From assembly GCA_973895155.1 (NCBI GenBank), contig OZ316896.1, positions 6,696,001 through 6,760,000 on the forward strand: DNA of 64,000 bases, read 5' to 3'. Position 1 is the stretch's first letter, and each line of letters starts with the position of its first letter. The notes beneath the pieces are model-generated. The model saw nothing but the letters and a program-made list of their open reading frames with translations. It had not been told where the DNA came from and did no database searches. This DNA comes from Marsupella aquatica (taxonomy: Eukaryota > Marchantiophyta). This document shows, piece by piece, positions 44,151 through 56,575 of this stretch. Both the position numbers and the translations under genes were made by a program.

Positions 44151-44583
44151 GTTCTAACATAGTAACACTCAGTGAATGCAAAATAATGCCTTTCCCTTTG
44201 CATGTTGTTTCTTGTACAACTCCCGCGCCTTCTATAAGGTGTCCTCAACATTGGTTACAAAAATGTTGAGGTCTTCCACAACTTGGAAGCATCTGATGAA
44301 TCTAGCAGTGTCGATCGTGACGGATTTCTCCCCACTTGCTCTCAAGAGACTTTTGTGTTCTGCACTTTGTTCCTCTTGTAGTGCTCTCCCACTCTTTGCC
44401 AAAAAGAATCCTTCTTCTGGCCAAAACCTACAAAAGGATCTTGTGAGATGTCAAGGTAGCTAAAACACAGCTGTTTCAACTCTAGAGTACTAAAAAAAAT
44501 TCCTTCTCTAGATAGCCATGTGTACTAACAGATGATCCTTGTGCAAAGTGTCAAACTAATGTGAGCATGGACCACATGTAGAA

Positions 44584-44627
<44 letters not shown>

Positions 44628-45292
44628 ATGCACATCGTGGCTCTGATGCATCTCAGGTCTCCCCACCCGAATGTTGATGGTCCCCTACAGCAGCTCATGG
44701 CGGGGAGGGAGTAGTGAACAGAGGCAGCACTACCAACATTGATTAGTTTTGGCAGAGAAGGCAAAAAAGTTTTGGCACCCTGGAAAAGCCGAAAAGTGGG
44801 GTAGGGAAATGTTGTTTTGAGGTGCCCCTATAATTGTTAGGGGATTCGGTGGTGGACGGGTGCGAGCGCGAAAATGCTGCTGGCCTGGATATTTGGGGGA
44901 TTTGGTATCCAGCATTTTGCAACCACCGATGCGGTAGCTCTTACACTTCTTATCGAAACTATCCGGACGTTATAAAATTCCTCTGTCCGCGTGTGTCAGT
45001 CAAACGTTTGTATCCATCGGAGCGTCCACTTCCATAAACAATACACGCGAGGTCTTACCCGAGCCTTGCCCTTAGACACGTAGTGTGATTGAACGCCACG
45101 GGAGATGGTGGGCGATTCGTGGGAGGAAAACGAGGAGCAAAGGATTAAATGGATGAATGAAAAGGCCGTATGAATTTTATATTTGTAAAGGCGGTTTGGC
45201 CAAGGATAGCAGATGCTAGGTGGTGCATGCTGCGCTAGACGAGGTAACAATTTCGGAAAGGCGAAATTCATCCATCTTTTTGTGCTAAGAGA
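44151..45292. other. Upstream region of NDC1; GA microsatellite
   Basis: No gene recognised. A (GA)n run of about 19 units lies at 44586-44623. The last few hundred bases should include the NDC1 promoter and leader. Confidence 0.5.
44586..44623 (+). repeat. (GA)n microsatellite
   Basis: Uninterrupted GA dinucleotides, about 19 units. Confidence 0.97.
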
Positions 45293-48200
45293 ATGGCGAG
45301 CACCACATGCGCATCCCGGAGTATTTCGAAAACTGTTGCTGATGCCATTTTTACCGCTACTGCAAGTGGAAATGGTAACATCTCCGCAGGGACGGTGCTG
45401 AATGGAGGAGTGACACCCGGAAATGTGCCTCGTCTTGGTATGAAGCTGGAGCGAAGAACGATAAAGAGCTGGGGCGCTAGTTTCTTCTGTCCTAACACGA
45501 ATCTCGGCGTCAGTGCTAGTTTCTGTGGAAGGAGAGGACTGCAGTCGATAAAAGCCTTTGCTCTCGATGGGCAGTTCAGTCAAGCCGGAGAAGATTTTGC
45601 TCGAGCCGAGGACGAGCCGGTGAAGTCATTCCAATGGCCGGATCCCAAGGTTGGTTGAGTTCCTGGGCCTTCAAGTGTGCATGGTTTGTGGAGAGCTGAC
45701 ACGCCACGTCTAGCTGAGTTGCGGCATGATTAAGCTGTGTTCGGTGAATGACAGTTGTCGTTCCAAACAGCGTTAAATGTTTGGATTAATTTGAACACAT
45801 GAACTTCCGATACCTGACTAGCAGGGTAAGTGAAAATGCTGTTTGCAAGCCAAGCAGTACACCGTCTGGGAGGTTTCGATTTTTAAAGATGTCAGTTTAC
45901 ACGAAATGATGAGTGCAAAATGATTTGAAGTTCCTGGCATCTGGTGCTGTAGAATCCAAGGATTTGCATTCTAGGAGGGGGATTTGGAGGGCTGTACACA
46001 GCTCTGCGCCTCGAGTCTTTGACCTGGGCCCCTGACAAGCGACCACAGGTACAATCCCTATAGAAGTTAAGTGAAATTTGAAGGAAAATTTTTGCACGGC
46101 TGCCTCTCGACTTGGTGCCACAAGGAACTCTTTTAGTTTTTATCAATTGCCACTAGTCCTAAGGAGAGTATGTCGATCTTCCGTATCTGTAACACTGACA
46201 GACACCGAGCAGACCTCATCTCGCAGTTTTCTTTGTAGAGAGTGGGTAACCCGGCCGCTTAGATGACATTACGGATGGGAAGCTGGAGCACACCTGCCAC
46301 AAAAACTCTTTTCAGAAGTCAGCAGTCAGTTGTCGGTGTAGTTGTTGAGAGTATCCTTCCTTCAAAATCTAGTTATTGTACCTGAATAAGTCTTGTGCTT
46401 CCCGTGCGCCTTTGTTGTATTCGATGAATAAACGGATGATTGTATGTTAAGCTGTTGCCTTGATCTGAACTCGGTACATTTTAATTATGTTTAAATGTCT
46501 TGCAGGTGCTATTAATTGATCAATCAGATCGCTTCGTCTTCAAGCCTATGCTTTACGAGATTCTGTCTAAAGGTTTCTTATAATGCAACAGTACTTTTAA
46601 GAACTTAGGAGGGAGAAGTCCGCTTAGTGCACGATGCACGAACTCTCTTAATTTTGTTTCTGTTTATCTGAATTATATCTGGAAATTGATATTCACGCAC
46701 GGATGTGCTTCTACTGAATGTGCAGAAGTAGAGGAGTGGGAGATTGCTCCAACCTTTGCAGAGCTGTTGTCCAACACAAGCGTTAAGTTTATCGAAGATA
46801 CTGTGAAGGCTGTATCACCATATAGTTCTCTAACAGCTACAAGCAAGAGCGCTGGGGGCACTGTGTTCCTTGATGGTGGTGATCAGGTTGATTACGATTG
46901 GTGAGAAGCTCATATTTGTGTCGTCGTATTTAGTTTGATGCAATGCCTCCGTTTTGTTTGGGGCAGGAAGAGTTATGTTGATGTTACTTGGTTTGACAAC
47001 GCTAATGTTGTTAGGATCGGCCGAGTGATGGCAAGGCCGAATGTTGTTCAAATTAATGCTTTGGCGCAACGAACTTTAGGCGAAGTTGTAACGTGCAAAG
47101 ATAGATGTGGGTAGTGTCGAGAGCGAACTTCAGATCGTGAATGTCTGCTCAGCCATTCAACTTTGTAAAACTGCAGCAATGAGATGTCAAGGCAAGCAAG
47201 GTTTGTTTGAATTTATAGTTTCAGGGTTAGATGGGATTACTATGGACAACCAATGTTTTTAAGGTCTCCCGGAAAATAATCACCGGACTGAATGCTAATA
47301 CCTCCCTCTATACTGATCTGATGGAGGGCCAGGCTTGTTTTAGCACTCGGTGCTGAGAGCAAATTAAATCTTGTTCCTGGTGCTTTGGAGTTTGCTCTCC
47401 CTTTCAGTACTCTCAAGGATGCGTTGGTTAGTTTGCTACCCACTACACTGTCACTTCCCTGTAATGTCTGCAACTAGGGCCAGCAACTCTTGGCATACAG
47501 CACATTATATCTTGTAAAGGGCTGCAGTCTCGGAGAACGTGAACTCACTTTGGAAGCCTCCCAGGATGTGGACAGAAGGTTAGTTGCACTGGAGCGGGAG
47601 AGATTTGCGGTGGAAGATAATCCAATTGAGGTCATTATTGTTGGATCAGGGTACTGTGGTGTTGAGCTTGCAGCAACTCTGGCTGAAAGGCTTGGAAAGA
47701 AGGGCAAGGTACAGATCGTGGATCCAAATCCGAACATATGTGCATCAGCGCCTGCCGGTAATCGAGAAGCTGCGTCACGGGTAAGTTTTATCCATTGATC
47801 CATCCAAACGTCGTCCATAACTGTGGAAAGCACTGTTTGCCACAGATCTAGAGTGCTTGTTGAAGTCTTCACTAAGTCAGCGTCTTTCATCTATGGACTC
47901 AATTGAACAAACGACCTGAATCCAAAGCATATACAAGCTGGACAACAATCGACCTGTAACAAATCTAGTTTCACTGGAGTGTTGATTCCAGGTACTGCTG
48001 TCAAGGGCGGTGCAGCTGGAACTAGGTTACTTTGTGACAAATATAAAGGAATCGTTGCACAGTGGAACGAATGATGGAGAAAATGGCATTACGTCTCATC
48101 CTCAGAGGAAATTAATCGTGGACTTAAAGCTGGCAACTCAACGTCAAACTCGCGGAAACACAGGTGGGAGGCAGGTCACAGCTGACCTTGTCCTCTGGAC

Positions 48201-50118
48201 AGTAGGGAGTAAGGCTACGGTTCCTTCTGGACCAAACACTGATTACGCAGTGTTTCCTGTTAATGGACGAAGTCAGGCGGATACTGACGAGAATCTGAGG
48301 GTGAAGGGGCATCCTCGGATATTTGCAATAGGAGACTCTGCTGGTTCGAAGGACGGCTCCGGCAGGCTCCTTCCAACTACTGCCCAGGTATTGATTAGCT
48401 TCTTTCCCATTCTATGCGTTACGTCATGAAAATTAGGAAGAACCTTCTGTGCTTCCAATTTCTTACTTCCATGCGGCAGGATGGTCGTACTTGGTTTCTA
48501 ACCAATTATGTTGGATATACTTCTAAACTGGGAGGCTCTTCAACTCTCTTCGTTCAGTTTGTGCTAGTTTCCTTGGGATGAATTCTGCATGACGAGTTCC
48601 ACTGAGGATGTATTTGGTGGCATCTCAGGTCGCCTTTCAACAGGCAGATTATGTTGGATGGAATTTATGGGCTGCCATCAATGATCGACCACTTCTACCT
48701 TTCAGGTTTTTAAAGCCTGCATGTTGTGTTGTTTCTGTTCATTCATGCCTTAGCCAGTTTAGAGATAATGAAATTGGTTGAGGATGGGACAGAAGTCAGT
48801 CGTTTTGGTGGTTTAATTTATTCTATTGAAGATTTAGCCATACATGAAATAGTTGTGATAGATCTCAACGATGATGTGTCAGTAGAATATTTCTCAGCTG
48901 CTCCCAAAAGACTTCATCCCCCAGGACTGGAGATTTATGTGTACTGCCCTAGATAATAATGTCCTCGGTTGGCCAGGCAGCGTCCTGAAAGAGCCTAATG
49001 GCAAAGTAAGATCAAGCCCCCAGCTTAACAGATTTACTTTTAGGTCTAGTCTAGGGTCATTTCTTACCCAGATTCTGAAATCGTGTTACAGGAGGTGACG
49101 AGTAGCTGGCTTATGGAGAAATTCCACTTTTCTAAATCCCTCATCATCTACAATGTCCGAGAGACCTTGAATGATCGGAATTTACGAACTCTGTCCTGGC
49201 TGTCTCTATTGACCGTGCGAGGGTTTGGAACTGATTTTCAAATCGATAGTCTAATCAAGTGTAAATATGCGACTGTTGTACCTGCTCATGTATGAACTCA
49301 CAACTGCTATGGATGGTCATATTATTCTAAGCTCAGAAATTTCATGCGTAGGTATCAACATTTGGGTGAGATGATGACCCTTGGAACAACTGATGCTGCC
49401 GTTACTCTGGGCTTTGTGGACAATGTGACATTAGATGGCCTTCTCGGACACACCGGTATAGTTGCCGCAAGACCTTAAACGTGCCTCGTGATTTGGAATT
49501 TTAAAGCATGCTGCTACAACCAATGTGAATATCGTTTTTACAGATTTTGAAGCCAGAAATTACCAAGGAAACGCTTTAGAAATGAAACTCTTGATCAGAT
49601 TCTGAACAGTGTCCATTGTAAGTTCTCGGAAGTGATTGTGGATCTTTAGCCCGGACAGTACTCTAAACCCTTTTGGACACAACTCGTATCTGTTCCAAGT
49701 CTTTTTGTTTTGTTAAACGAAAACAGGGACGGCGATATGCAGAGTTCCCTGAACCTAGAACTTCAATCCAGGTTTAGGGGGATTCTGGAAGTAAAATGAC
49801 GGACAAAAGTTAGGTTCTCTTCAGTAGAAATTGGTTTTCGGCACATTTTGAAAACTTGAGAGGCGACTGGGTCTATGGAATATATCAAAATAGCTGCCAC
49901 AGTAGTTTTCTTTCACCTTTAACGCCTTTGCCATGAAATGTTTACTCTCACGTTCCTTGTCTCGTAATCCATCCTGAACCGTTTTGTGTGCAGCAAGGAA
50001 GCTAGCATATTTGTACCGACTCCCGAAAGACGATCACAAAGTCAAAGTTGCCCTCAGCTGGCTTGCCAAATCAACACTAAACTCGTTCTCTTTCATCCAA
50101 GACCAGTTGAAGGGATAA
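45293..50118 (+). CDS. NDC1: Type II NAD(P)H dehydrogenase NDC1, plastid type (10 exons)
   Basis: A single-polypeptide flavoenzyme that passes electrons from NAD(P)H to quinones. Plant NDC1 acts in plastoglobules on plastoquinone and in phylloquinone and tocopherol metabolism (known for the family). Exons are 45293-45649, 45953-46048, 46506-46572, 46726-46900, 47333-47426, 47565-47780, 47992-48387, 48629-48705, 49352-49455 and 49994-50118. They sum to 1707 nt, 568 residues, with all introns GT-AG. The first about 110 residues are Ser/Thr/Ala/Arg-rich, a transit peptide. The FAD fold starts at ICILGGGFGGLYTALRLES (GGGFGG at about 127-132), then VLLIDQSDRFVFKPMLYEIL. The NAD(P)H fold is VIIVGSGYCGVELAATLAER (about 286-305). 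The FAD-binding end is GHPRIFAIGDSAG, followed by LLPTTAQVAFQQADYVGWNL. All motifs are intact and the C-terminus (LAKSTLNSFSFIQDQLKG) is typical. No break is seen. Confidence 0.95.
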
Positions 50119-51399
50119 GCTCTTGATCCTCAGCAACTGTCCATGAGGCTGCTGTCCAACTGTCCATGAGCAACTTCCAATTGTCCGGAGCTCTATTATC
50201 AATTGCAAACACACAAGACTGTTAATTTTTGTGAAGCAGCACCACCTTGCAGTTTCTCCGGATGTTTGAACGTGAAGTTAGGTCAGCTGACTTGGGCCAG
50301 CAACCCAACTGTCCTTGAACTGTAGCTCTCGGCTAGTGAAGCAGCTCCTCTTCTAGATTCTTTCTTTGTGCTGAATAGCTTTGCTTTCACAAAGATTGCT
50401 GATATATAATCCGAGAGCAGTACCAGTGGGAGAAACCACAGCAGAATGTTAAGAGAAAAACAAAATAAATTCACAGTACAACGGGAGCCATTCTGTGTAC
50501 ACAAAATGAAAGAAGTCATCCGGTGTGATTTGAAATACTGGATCTGAGCAATTTTTTAATGTTTTCTCTGATGCCACTGACTGTACTTCCTGATTTAATT
50601 GGTATTGATGTACCTAGTAAACAAAAGATTGTTATAGAAATGGCCACTACATCCGGTGTGATATGAAATACTGGATCTGAGCAATTTTTATTTTTTCTCT
50701 GATGCCACTGACTGTACATCCTGATTTAATTGGTATTGATGTACCTAGTAAACAAAAGATTGTTATAGAAATGGCCACTACACCTTCGGGACCCTTATTC
50801 TTCCCTTATTCTTTTCTGTAACTTCCGAACAGTTTTGACCAATCTGTCAGGATTGAGTTCTCAGGGCCGTGGATCAGGACCTCGGAAACCTGGGTTTCCA
50901 TTGCGGTTGACAGCTCTGTTCAGGTTCCCACACTCACGGAGGTAATAGAGCTAAAGAATGAAAAATTCAAGCAACGAAGGCTGATTGCGGAGCTTCAATC
51001 TCAGACTCAAGAGAGTGGCAAGCAATTCTTATTGCTTACATCGTGTTTTCAAGATATGTAGAAGACTCTGTCCCCTGAAAAATGAGTAGTGCACCAATGA
51101 ATCTCACCAAGATAGGACAGGAAAACCCCTGGTTTCTTTCGCCAATCCTGTAAGCTTGCAACATTTAGGGCTCATGCACTTATTGTACTTGACGAAAGGA
51201 AGTGACTACCTCAGTGATGTTCTCCTTCTCTATCTCAGGCAAACCTGAGATCTTCCAGTCGTTGGCTCTTGCTTGCTGCTCCCTTTTCTCCTCATTAGCT
51301 TCTTTTCTCACCTTCTCTTGGATTGATGATGATTTATGGAGCACAAATTTTGGGAGCGGGTGTGTCTAAATCAAGGTGGTAACAAATTGAGGGGATCCA
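50119..51399. other. No gene recognised; contains a 133-bp tandem duplication
   Basis: This is the NDC1 3' flank plus unassigned sequence. The only clear structure is the duplication at 50518-50783. Confidence 0.4.
50518..50783 (+). repeat. 133-bp tandem duplication
   Basis: Two adjacent units (50518-50650 and 50651-50783) share ATCCGGTGTGAT.TGAAATACT and TTGATGTACCTAGTAAACAA. They differ by a few substitutions and a small indel, so the duplication is recent. Confidence 0.95.
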
Positions 51400-51850
51400 A
51401 AAGCTTTTTCTTGAGATGGAGCTTGGGCTCAAGTCACAAACCCCTTATGCCATGACACTTATTGAAGTAGGATTGCTTCCATTGGAGGTCGAGGCACTCT
51501 TCCAAACACTCAAATATATCATGCATGTAAGAGAGTTAGAGGAAGGTAGATTTCATTTTCATGCCTTGCGCTCATCTTCAGCTAAAGGTTGGTATGCATG
51601 TGTAGGTGGGCTCATGCTTGGGACTTTCCTGAACATGAATGGCCAACACACCCAACAAAGCTTAGATCAGCACTTGAACAAAGGGTTGTGCACAAACTCT
51701 GGCATGATCCTGGCCCACGGGTGCAATACTCCATGAGGGATGTGAACCCTATGGAGAAATATGGAGAGCAAGAATACCTATCCCGCAGTCCGTCTTGTGG
51801 TAAGGTAAGGCACTGGATGCAATTTTCTTTCCAAAGACCAAATTAGTTTT
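51400..51850 (+). pseudogene. Unidentified retroelement-like fragment
   Basis: An open frame at 51416-51736 (KSQTPYAMTLIEVGLLPLEV, then EALFQTLKYIMHVRELEEGRF) resembles the region after the RT of some non-LTR elements, where a TPxxxxxxExGxxPLxxxxL pattern occurs. The frame shifts at about 51590 to WAHAWDFPEHEWPTHPTKLR. I am not sure of the family. Confidence 0.35.
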
Positions 51851-52009
51851 GTATACAGACATTTAGGGGTCTAGGGTTGATGTTCTATATAGCCTTGCCG
51901 CCGCCTTTGTCGTTGCCGAGAACGTCTATTTGCGAGCTGAATGTTGTCTGAAGCTAGAGGGCTGTTGCAAACAGGACTGTTGCAGACGTGGATGCTTTGT
52001 GGTGCTATG

Positions 52010-52310
52010 TGTCACACCAAAAGATCCGTCCTTATGCGGGGTTCGGCTTAGGCTGACATAAACTTTGTTAGTATTGAGGTTTCGAGCAAGGAGGGATGCG
52101 CAAATGGGACTTTATTCCCGTAACTCGGCGCTAAGCACGCCCGATTCTACACTTACATAAACCATAGGTATACTTTGTGTTCCGCCGCCGGAACGTACCT
52201 TAAGTTGATAGCTTGATCGACCCCAGCTTAAGAACTTCTAAGCCTTCATGCTATCCGCCCTCAGATCCGATGATACGGGTATCCAACCCGGGCTCGCAAC
52301 CATTTTCCGT
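52010..52310 (-). repeat. R1 LTR-like fragment, reversed
   Basis: The reverse complement of the last about 300 bp of the R1 direct repeat (compare 16400-16691), including GTTCCGCCGCCGGAACGTAC and TAAGAACTTCTAAGCCTTC. It lies alone, without R1 coding sequence. Confidence 0.75.
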
Positions 52311-52899
52311 AGATCAACCTATTCATTAAAAGTGTATTTTCTTTTGTTCACAAATCAGTCTTGAAATTTACACTTTCATGGCCCCAAATGTACACTTCAA
52401 GATGCCCAAATGTACACTTTTGTGTCCCTAAATGTACACTTTATAGGTCAAATCACATTAGTATTATATTAATAAATAATATATATTATATTATTTAATA
52501 ATTCACAAAGAATTGTAGGATAGGGATGATACTTATAAAAATATTTCATCCCCATTCAAGGACCATTGATAACGTGTGAACAAAAGTACATCATTCCAAA
52601 TAGATTATAAGATAATAATATACAATTATCTGCCAATTTACAATGAATACGAACCCATTTCTACTATCTAAGGGGTTTAGCATGAGTCAATTAAATCTCT
52701 AAACCAAATGCTCGCTACAATGTGTATTTGAGCATGTGCCTCTATCTCCTTTCCTATCTACCCTATTGTCATGGTTGCAATGCCCTTTATTTTCAAGGAG
52801 TTGAAATTTGGTGGTGGTGTTCCTAATGACTATAATCTCCCGCAAAAACTGTCTGGGATTTTCTCTATATGGACCTGAATAGTCCCTTCCTAAAAATGA
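52311..52899. other. A/T-rich sequence, no gene; 22-bp repeats
   Basis: Four consecutive units spaced 22 bp, each starting AAATGTACACTT or a variant, lie at about 52364, 52386, 52408 and 52430. The remainder is A/T-rich with no structure seen. Confidence 0.5.
52364..52450 (+). repeat. 22-bp tandem repeat, four units
   Basis: Core AAATGTACACTT followed by 10 variable bases. The first unit has AAATTTACACTT. Confidence 0.85.
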
Positions 52900-53828
52900 T
52901 TTAGCAAGTGAGGTACAAGTGCATTGTCAAGTTCCGACTCAGGATGTAAACTACATATCCGGTGCTTTACATTCCAAGGAATCTCATTGCTATTGAGGTC
53001 CAACACACTATGCGTAAACTGTGACTTCCAAATTTTTGCTGCATATCTCTTGCTAAGTTGATCATAAGTAATCTCATTTTGGCCTTGTCTCTCTTCATGT
53101 GCAAAAGAGACCACTTTGGAGAGCTGAGAAGAAGATAACATTGAATGTCACTTGCATGTGATAGTTTCTCAAGACATGGCCAAAGAATTGCTAGAAGAAA
53201 ATTATCTCCACGATTGGCATGCGTGTAGGGCACTGGAAATAATCCGGTCATGTCCGGGTTGGCAAATGCCTTAAGGGGGGAGTCATCCACAAGGAGGGTG
53301 TTGGTTTCATCATATAAATTTCCAAATGCATTTCATACAACAAAAAATCCTTTAGTAGCACATTTGCCTTCCCATTTGTAATGTCACACCTTTGAATGCC
53401 TGTGTCAAAAGCTTCCACCTGTGTGAATACAAACTGAAGTTTTGACCTCTCCTCAGCAGTGAACATCATGTTCAACATTTTCATTGTTCATGGTACCCAG
53501 CACATGTCCAAATTGCAACGTCAAATCTATCAAAAACCAACTTTAGAAACTCATGGAGCCCTGGTTGTTCTGTATACATGCGACTAATACCATTTTTTCT
53601 ATCCCAATGCACTCCACTTGAGGTGACAATGTTCCTGGATGTGCCCTTGCTTTGGAATTCAACAGAATCCCAAAGTATTTTATTAAGGTCCAAAATCAGC
53701 AACTTCCGCTTGATGGGACCAGGTCTCGATTCTGCAAGTGCACCAAACACCATTCTTAAAGAAAAAACCAAAATTGAACTTTGGATTAGGATTGTCTCAG
53801 TCCAAAAATACAAGACAATGGCTGACAA
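52900..53828 (-). pseudogene. FCP1/NIF-type HAD phosphatase-like fragment
   Basis: The minus strand encodes KRKLLILDLNKILWDSVEF, YTEQPGLHEFLKLVFDRFDV followed by AIWTCAGYHEQ, then in changed frames MLNMMFTAEERSKLQFVFTQ and DDSPLKAFANPDMTGLFPVP followed by YTHANRGDNFLLAILWPCLEKLS (two separate runs). This is the order of the NLI-interacting-factor HAD domain: the DLN nucleophile region (the D-x-N form also occurs in plant paralogues), the PGLHEFL motif and the late DD motif. Stops and frameshifts at about 53481 and 53270 break it. It lies about 200 bp downstream of a methyltransferase-like gene on the same strand. Confidence 0.75.
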
Positions 53829-54021
53829 AAAAGAAAATTAACCTACATACCGTTTTTAGAAGCCCCACAATATGTAGACGGATATGGAGACTTTAATTGG
53901 TGAGCGCATTTTGTGAGACCAAGAAGTATTTTAGATTGGTATGAATAAATAGAAAGTGAAAGACTGGATTTCATTCCAAAATAAGAGATCCGTATTCATC
54001 AATGATGTTAGCACCAAGCTC

Positions 54022-56309
54022 CTATTGGATTTCAAAATTGACATCTGAAGTACTTTGTTCTACCCAATAAGGTGAAATCCAAACAGGAGTTATCAACCCC
54101 AATTCTCCACTCTTATACTCTTCCTTATTTAGAATTGATGGAGCAACATCCAATGATATTTCTTGGCCTCTATTTGGTCCACTTTTCCACACGTAACATT
54201 GTGCGTCGTGTTCAAGTGACCTCCATCCAGTTGATCCAACTCTGTTCCCTTTCTTTTTTGAGAGTGGAAGGACAACAGGACTCCCCGAGTGTGAACGAAC
54301 GAACACCAATTTGTCATCAAAAGCTGAAAAGAGTGTGTCAGGACAAGTTGAAGCACTTGCCTGGTTGTCAGCAGCCATTGATGCATTTTCTCCTGGAATG
54401 ATTGGAATATCAAGCAATCCGCCAGTCTTTCCCGGAGTCAATTCTTGAGTTTCAGCTTCATTTGAATCTCCAAGCCTTGTTGCGCCTTCATCAATTAGAT
54501 TGGTTGAAGAAAGATGATCAAACATATCAACCCTTGCTCCTTCCATTTGCTCCATCTGTCCTCCCAACGTTGTTGGATTGGGATCATCCTTGTCCAAGTT
54601 ATCATCAACCTGAACTTCATTGGGCCCTAGAGGGATGTCATCTAAACCAGATGAACGGTTCGGTGCAAGTCCAATATCATCATCTACATTGTAAGGCTCA
54701 CCTTGACCAACACGGTCATCAAAATTCTTGACATATGCCCCCTATGATGCCTCCACGCCTTCGGCCACTTTCTCAACAACATCTTCAAACTTTGAACCGT
54801 CAGATTCAATAGCAACAGCTACAGCGGCAACAGTGGTAGCCCATTGTCGAGAATTTTCAGCAAGTGAATCACAATGGGCTTTAAGTGAGGGAACTTTCTT
54901 GCAAAGGTAGGAAGCAAAAGCTTCCACAAAATGCCTCTTGGAATGAGAGTCACAATAAACAAAGCATTCCCGTTCGCACAAAAATGACGTCTTCATGACT
55001 TGGCCACCAGAGAAAAAATCTAGAACCAGATCTCCTAGTTCTGATAAGGATTCAATAATCCTTTGGATCATCCACGTGGGTTTGGCATGAGGATTAACCC
55101 ACCCAACGCGAGTGCCAACTATGTCAAATTGAGGGTCCAAAAGCACTTTTAGGTCATCATTTTGTGTGCCCTCATTTGTTTCCTTAGCCTTCCACTTTCC
55201 CTTGTCGATCTTGCATACTTCGTAATCGACATCCTTTGAAGTATACAAGAATTTTGGCTTTGGAATGTTGGGCTTGAAAACTTCATTCCAGTTGACGTCT
55301 TCAGCTTGAGAAATAATCACAAAGATAACTTCTTCAATCCCCCCACCCCAACATGAGTCATGAGGGTGCAGTTGATCATCTTGGGAATAACTCCCATACT
55401 CAATGTGAATGGTCAAAGATTTCTCTTGTCCCAATTTACAAAGGGCACCATGGACATTGAGTGCAAGTTGTCCAGGATGAACTGTTATTGCCACAACAAT
55501 CGTGGGATTTTGTGGAAGCTCCACAATGTATTCAAAGAGAACGAGAATCTTTGCTTTAGTCCATTGTTTTTGCTGAAGCCGGCTGAAATCAACAATGGCA
55601 AGAGGGCAGGTCGGAGGAGCTTCTTGCAATGACTCTGGATCAATGGTCTTCATAAGATTGCTGCTAAAAAATGTAAACCACGGTAGGGTCCAAGAACGTG
55701 ATCCTCCGCCAAATTTCTGGCAATATATATCATCTAGGCGGAATGCCAATGCAGTCGGCAAGATTGCGCTCTCCCGCGTATGATTTGGCTTTAGAAGGTT
55801 GGCAAGATAGACCTCACCAACGGCTCTTTGACACCTGCTAAACTCTGCATCAATTGCTAGCGTAGGAAGAACCTCAACTACTTTCCCCCAATTAGTATCT
55901 ACCGGGAAATTCACCGCATCTTTGGTGCGTAGTCTTCAATAAGGGGACTTCAGTTTCCGCACTATCTTCACATCTTTGGCCAACTCCTCTATAGATGGCA
56001 TGTCTGATTTATTAGAGGCATCTTTCTTAAGCAATACCTTTCCTAACTTCACCCGTGTCAGTATTTTTGTGATGTCTCTCTATGAGATCAACTCACCATC
56101 AAAACAACGAAACATGGCAACAGTAATTGCTTTTTCAGACTTCTCATTTCCTTCTCATTTCCTTCTACCCCAGCTCCATTGGGAAGTTTTCCATCCAACC
56201 ACATCTGGCATACCAAACACCATAACTCAAAAAGATCATTGTCCACAAAAAGTAACCAGTAAACATTTTGACAATCCTTCCTTCCCATGGTCATTCTTGC
56301 AAGAGCCAA
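54022..56309 (-). pseudogene. DNA methyltransferase-like gene, decayed
   Basis: The main frame is 55914-54742 (390 codons). It continues in frame past a TAG at 54742-54744 to 54022, where another TAG follows EIQ before ELGANIIDEYG. About 500 bp upstream, DLFELWCLVCQMWLDGKLPN (56240-56300) looks like an earlier exon. Near residues 285-330 of the main frame is PTWMIQRIIESLSELGDLVL followed by DFFSGG, then ECFVYCDSHSKRHFVEAF. That is the arrangement of the cofactor-binding motif I at the C-terminus of N4/N6-type (beta-class) DNA methyltransferases (GDxVLDxFxGxG). No DPPY or SPPW catalytic motif is visible, so activity is unlikely. It could also be a transposon-borne domain that only resembles these enzymes. 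Confidence 0.5.
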
Positions 56310-56380
56310 CCAATCCTACAATTGCAAAGGAAAGTCTATTAGTTCTCCATAACTCAATTGTTTGAAAGCACTCAGGTGCG

Positions 56381-56575
56381 GACTGAGACCATCCCAGTCC
56401 AACACAAATCTAGACGGTATCAGTGGAAATATTCTATTGAATGTGCATGAATTGATTTGGACTGGGACCATCCTACTCCAACACAAAACTAGACGATGTC
56501 AGTGGAAATATTCTATTGAATGTGCGTGAATTGATTTGGACTAGGACCATCTCAATCCAAACCAAACTTGAAGCT
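56381..56575 (+). repeat. 79-bp tandem repeat, 2.4 units
   Basis: GACTGAGACC at 56381, GACTGGGACC at 56460 and GACTAGGACC at 56539, each followed by CATCxxAxTCCAA. Units 1 and 2 share GTGGAAATATTCTATTGAAT. Confidence 0.9.

Noticed and set aside
48726-48956. Open frame of 76 codons inside NDC1 intron 8
   Set aside because: It lies fully within an intron whose borders are fixed by flanking exons, and it has no family resemblance.
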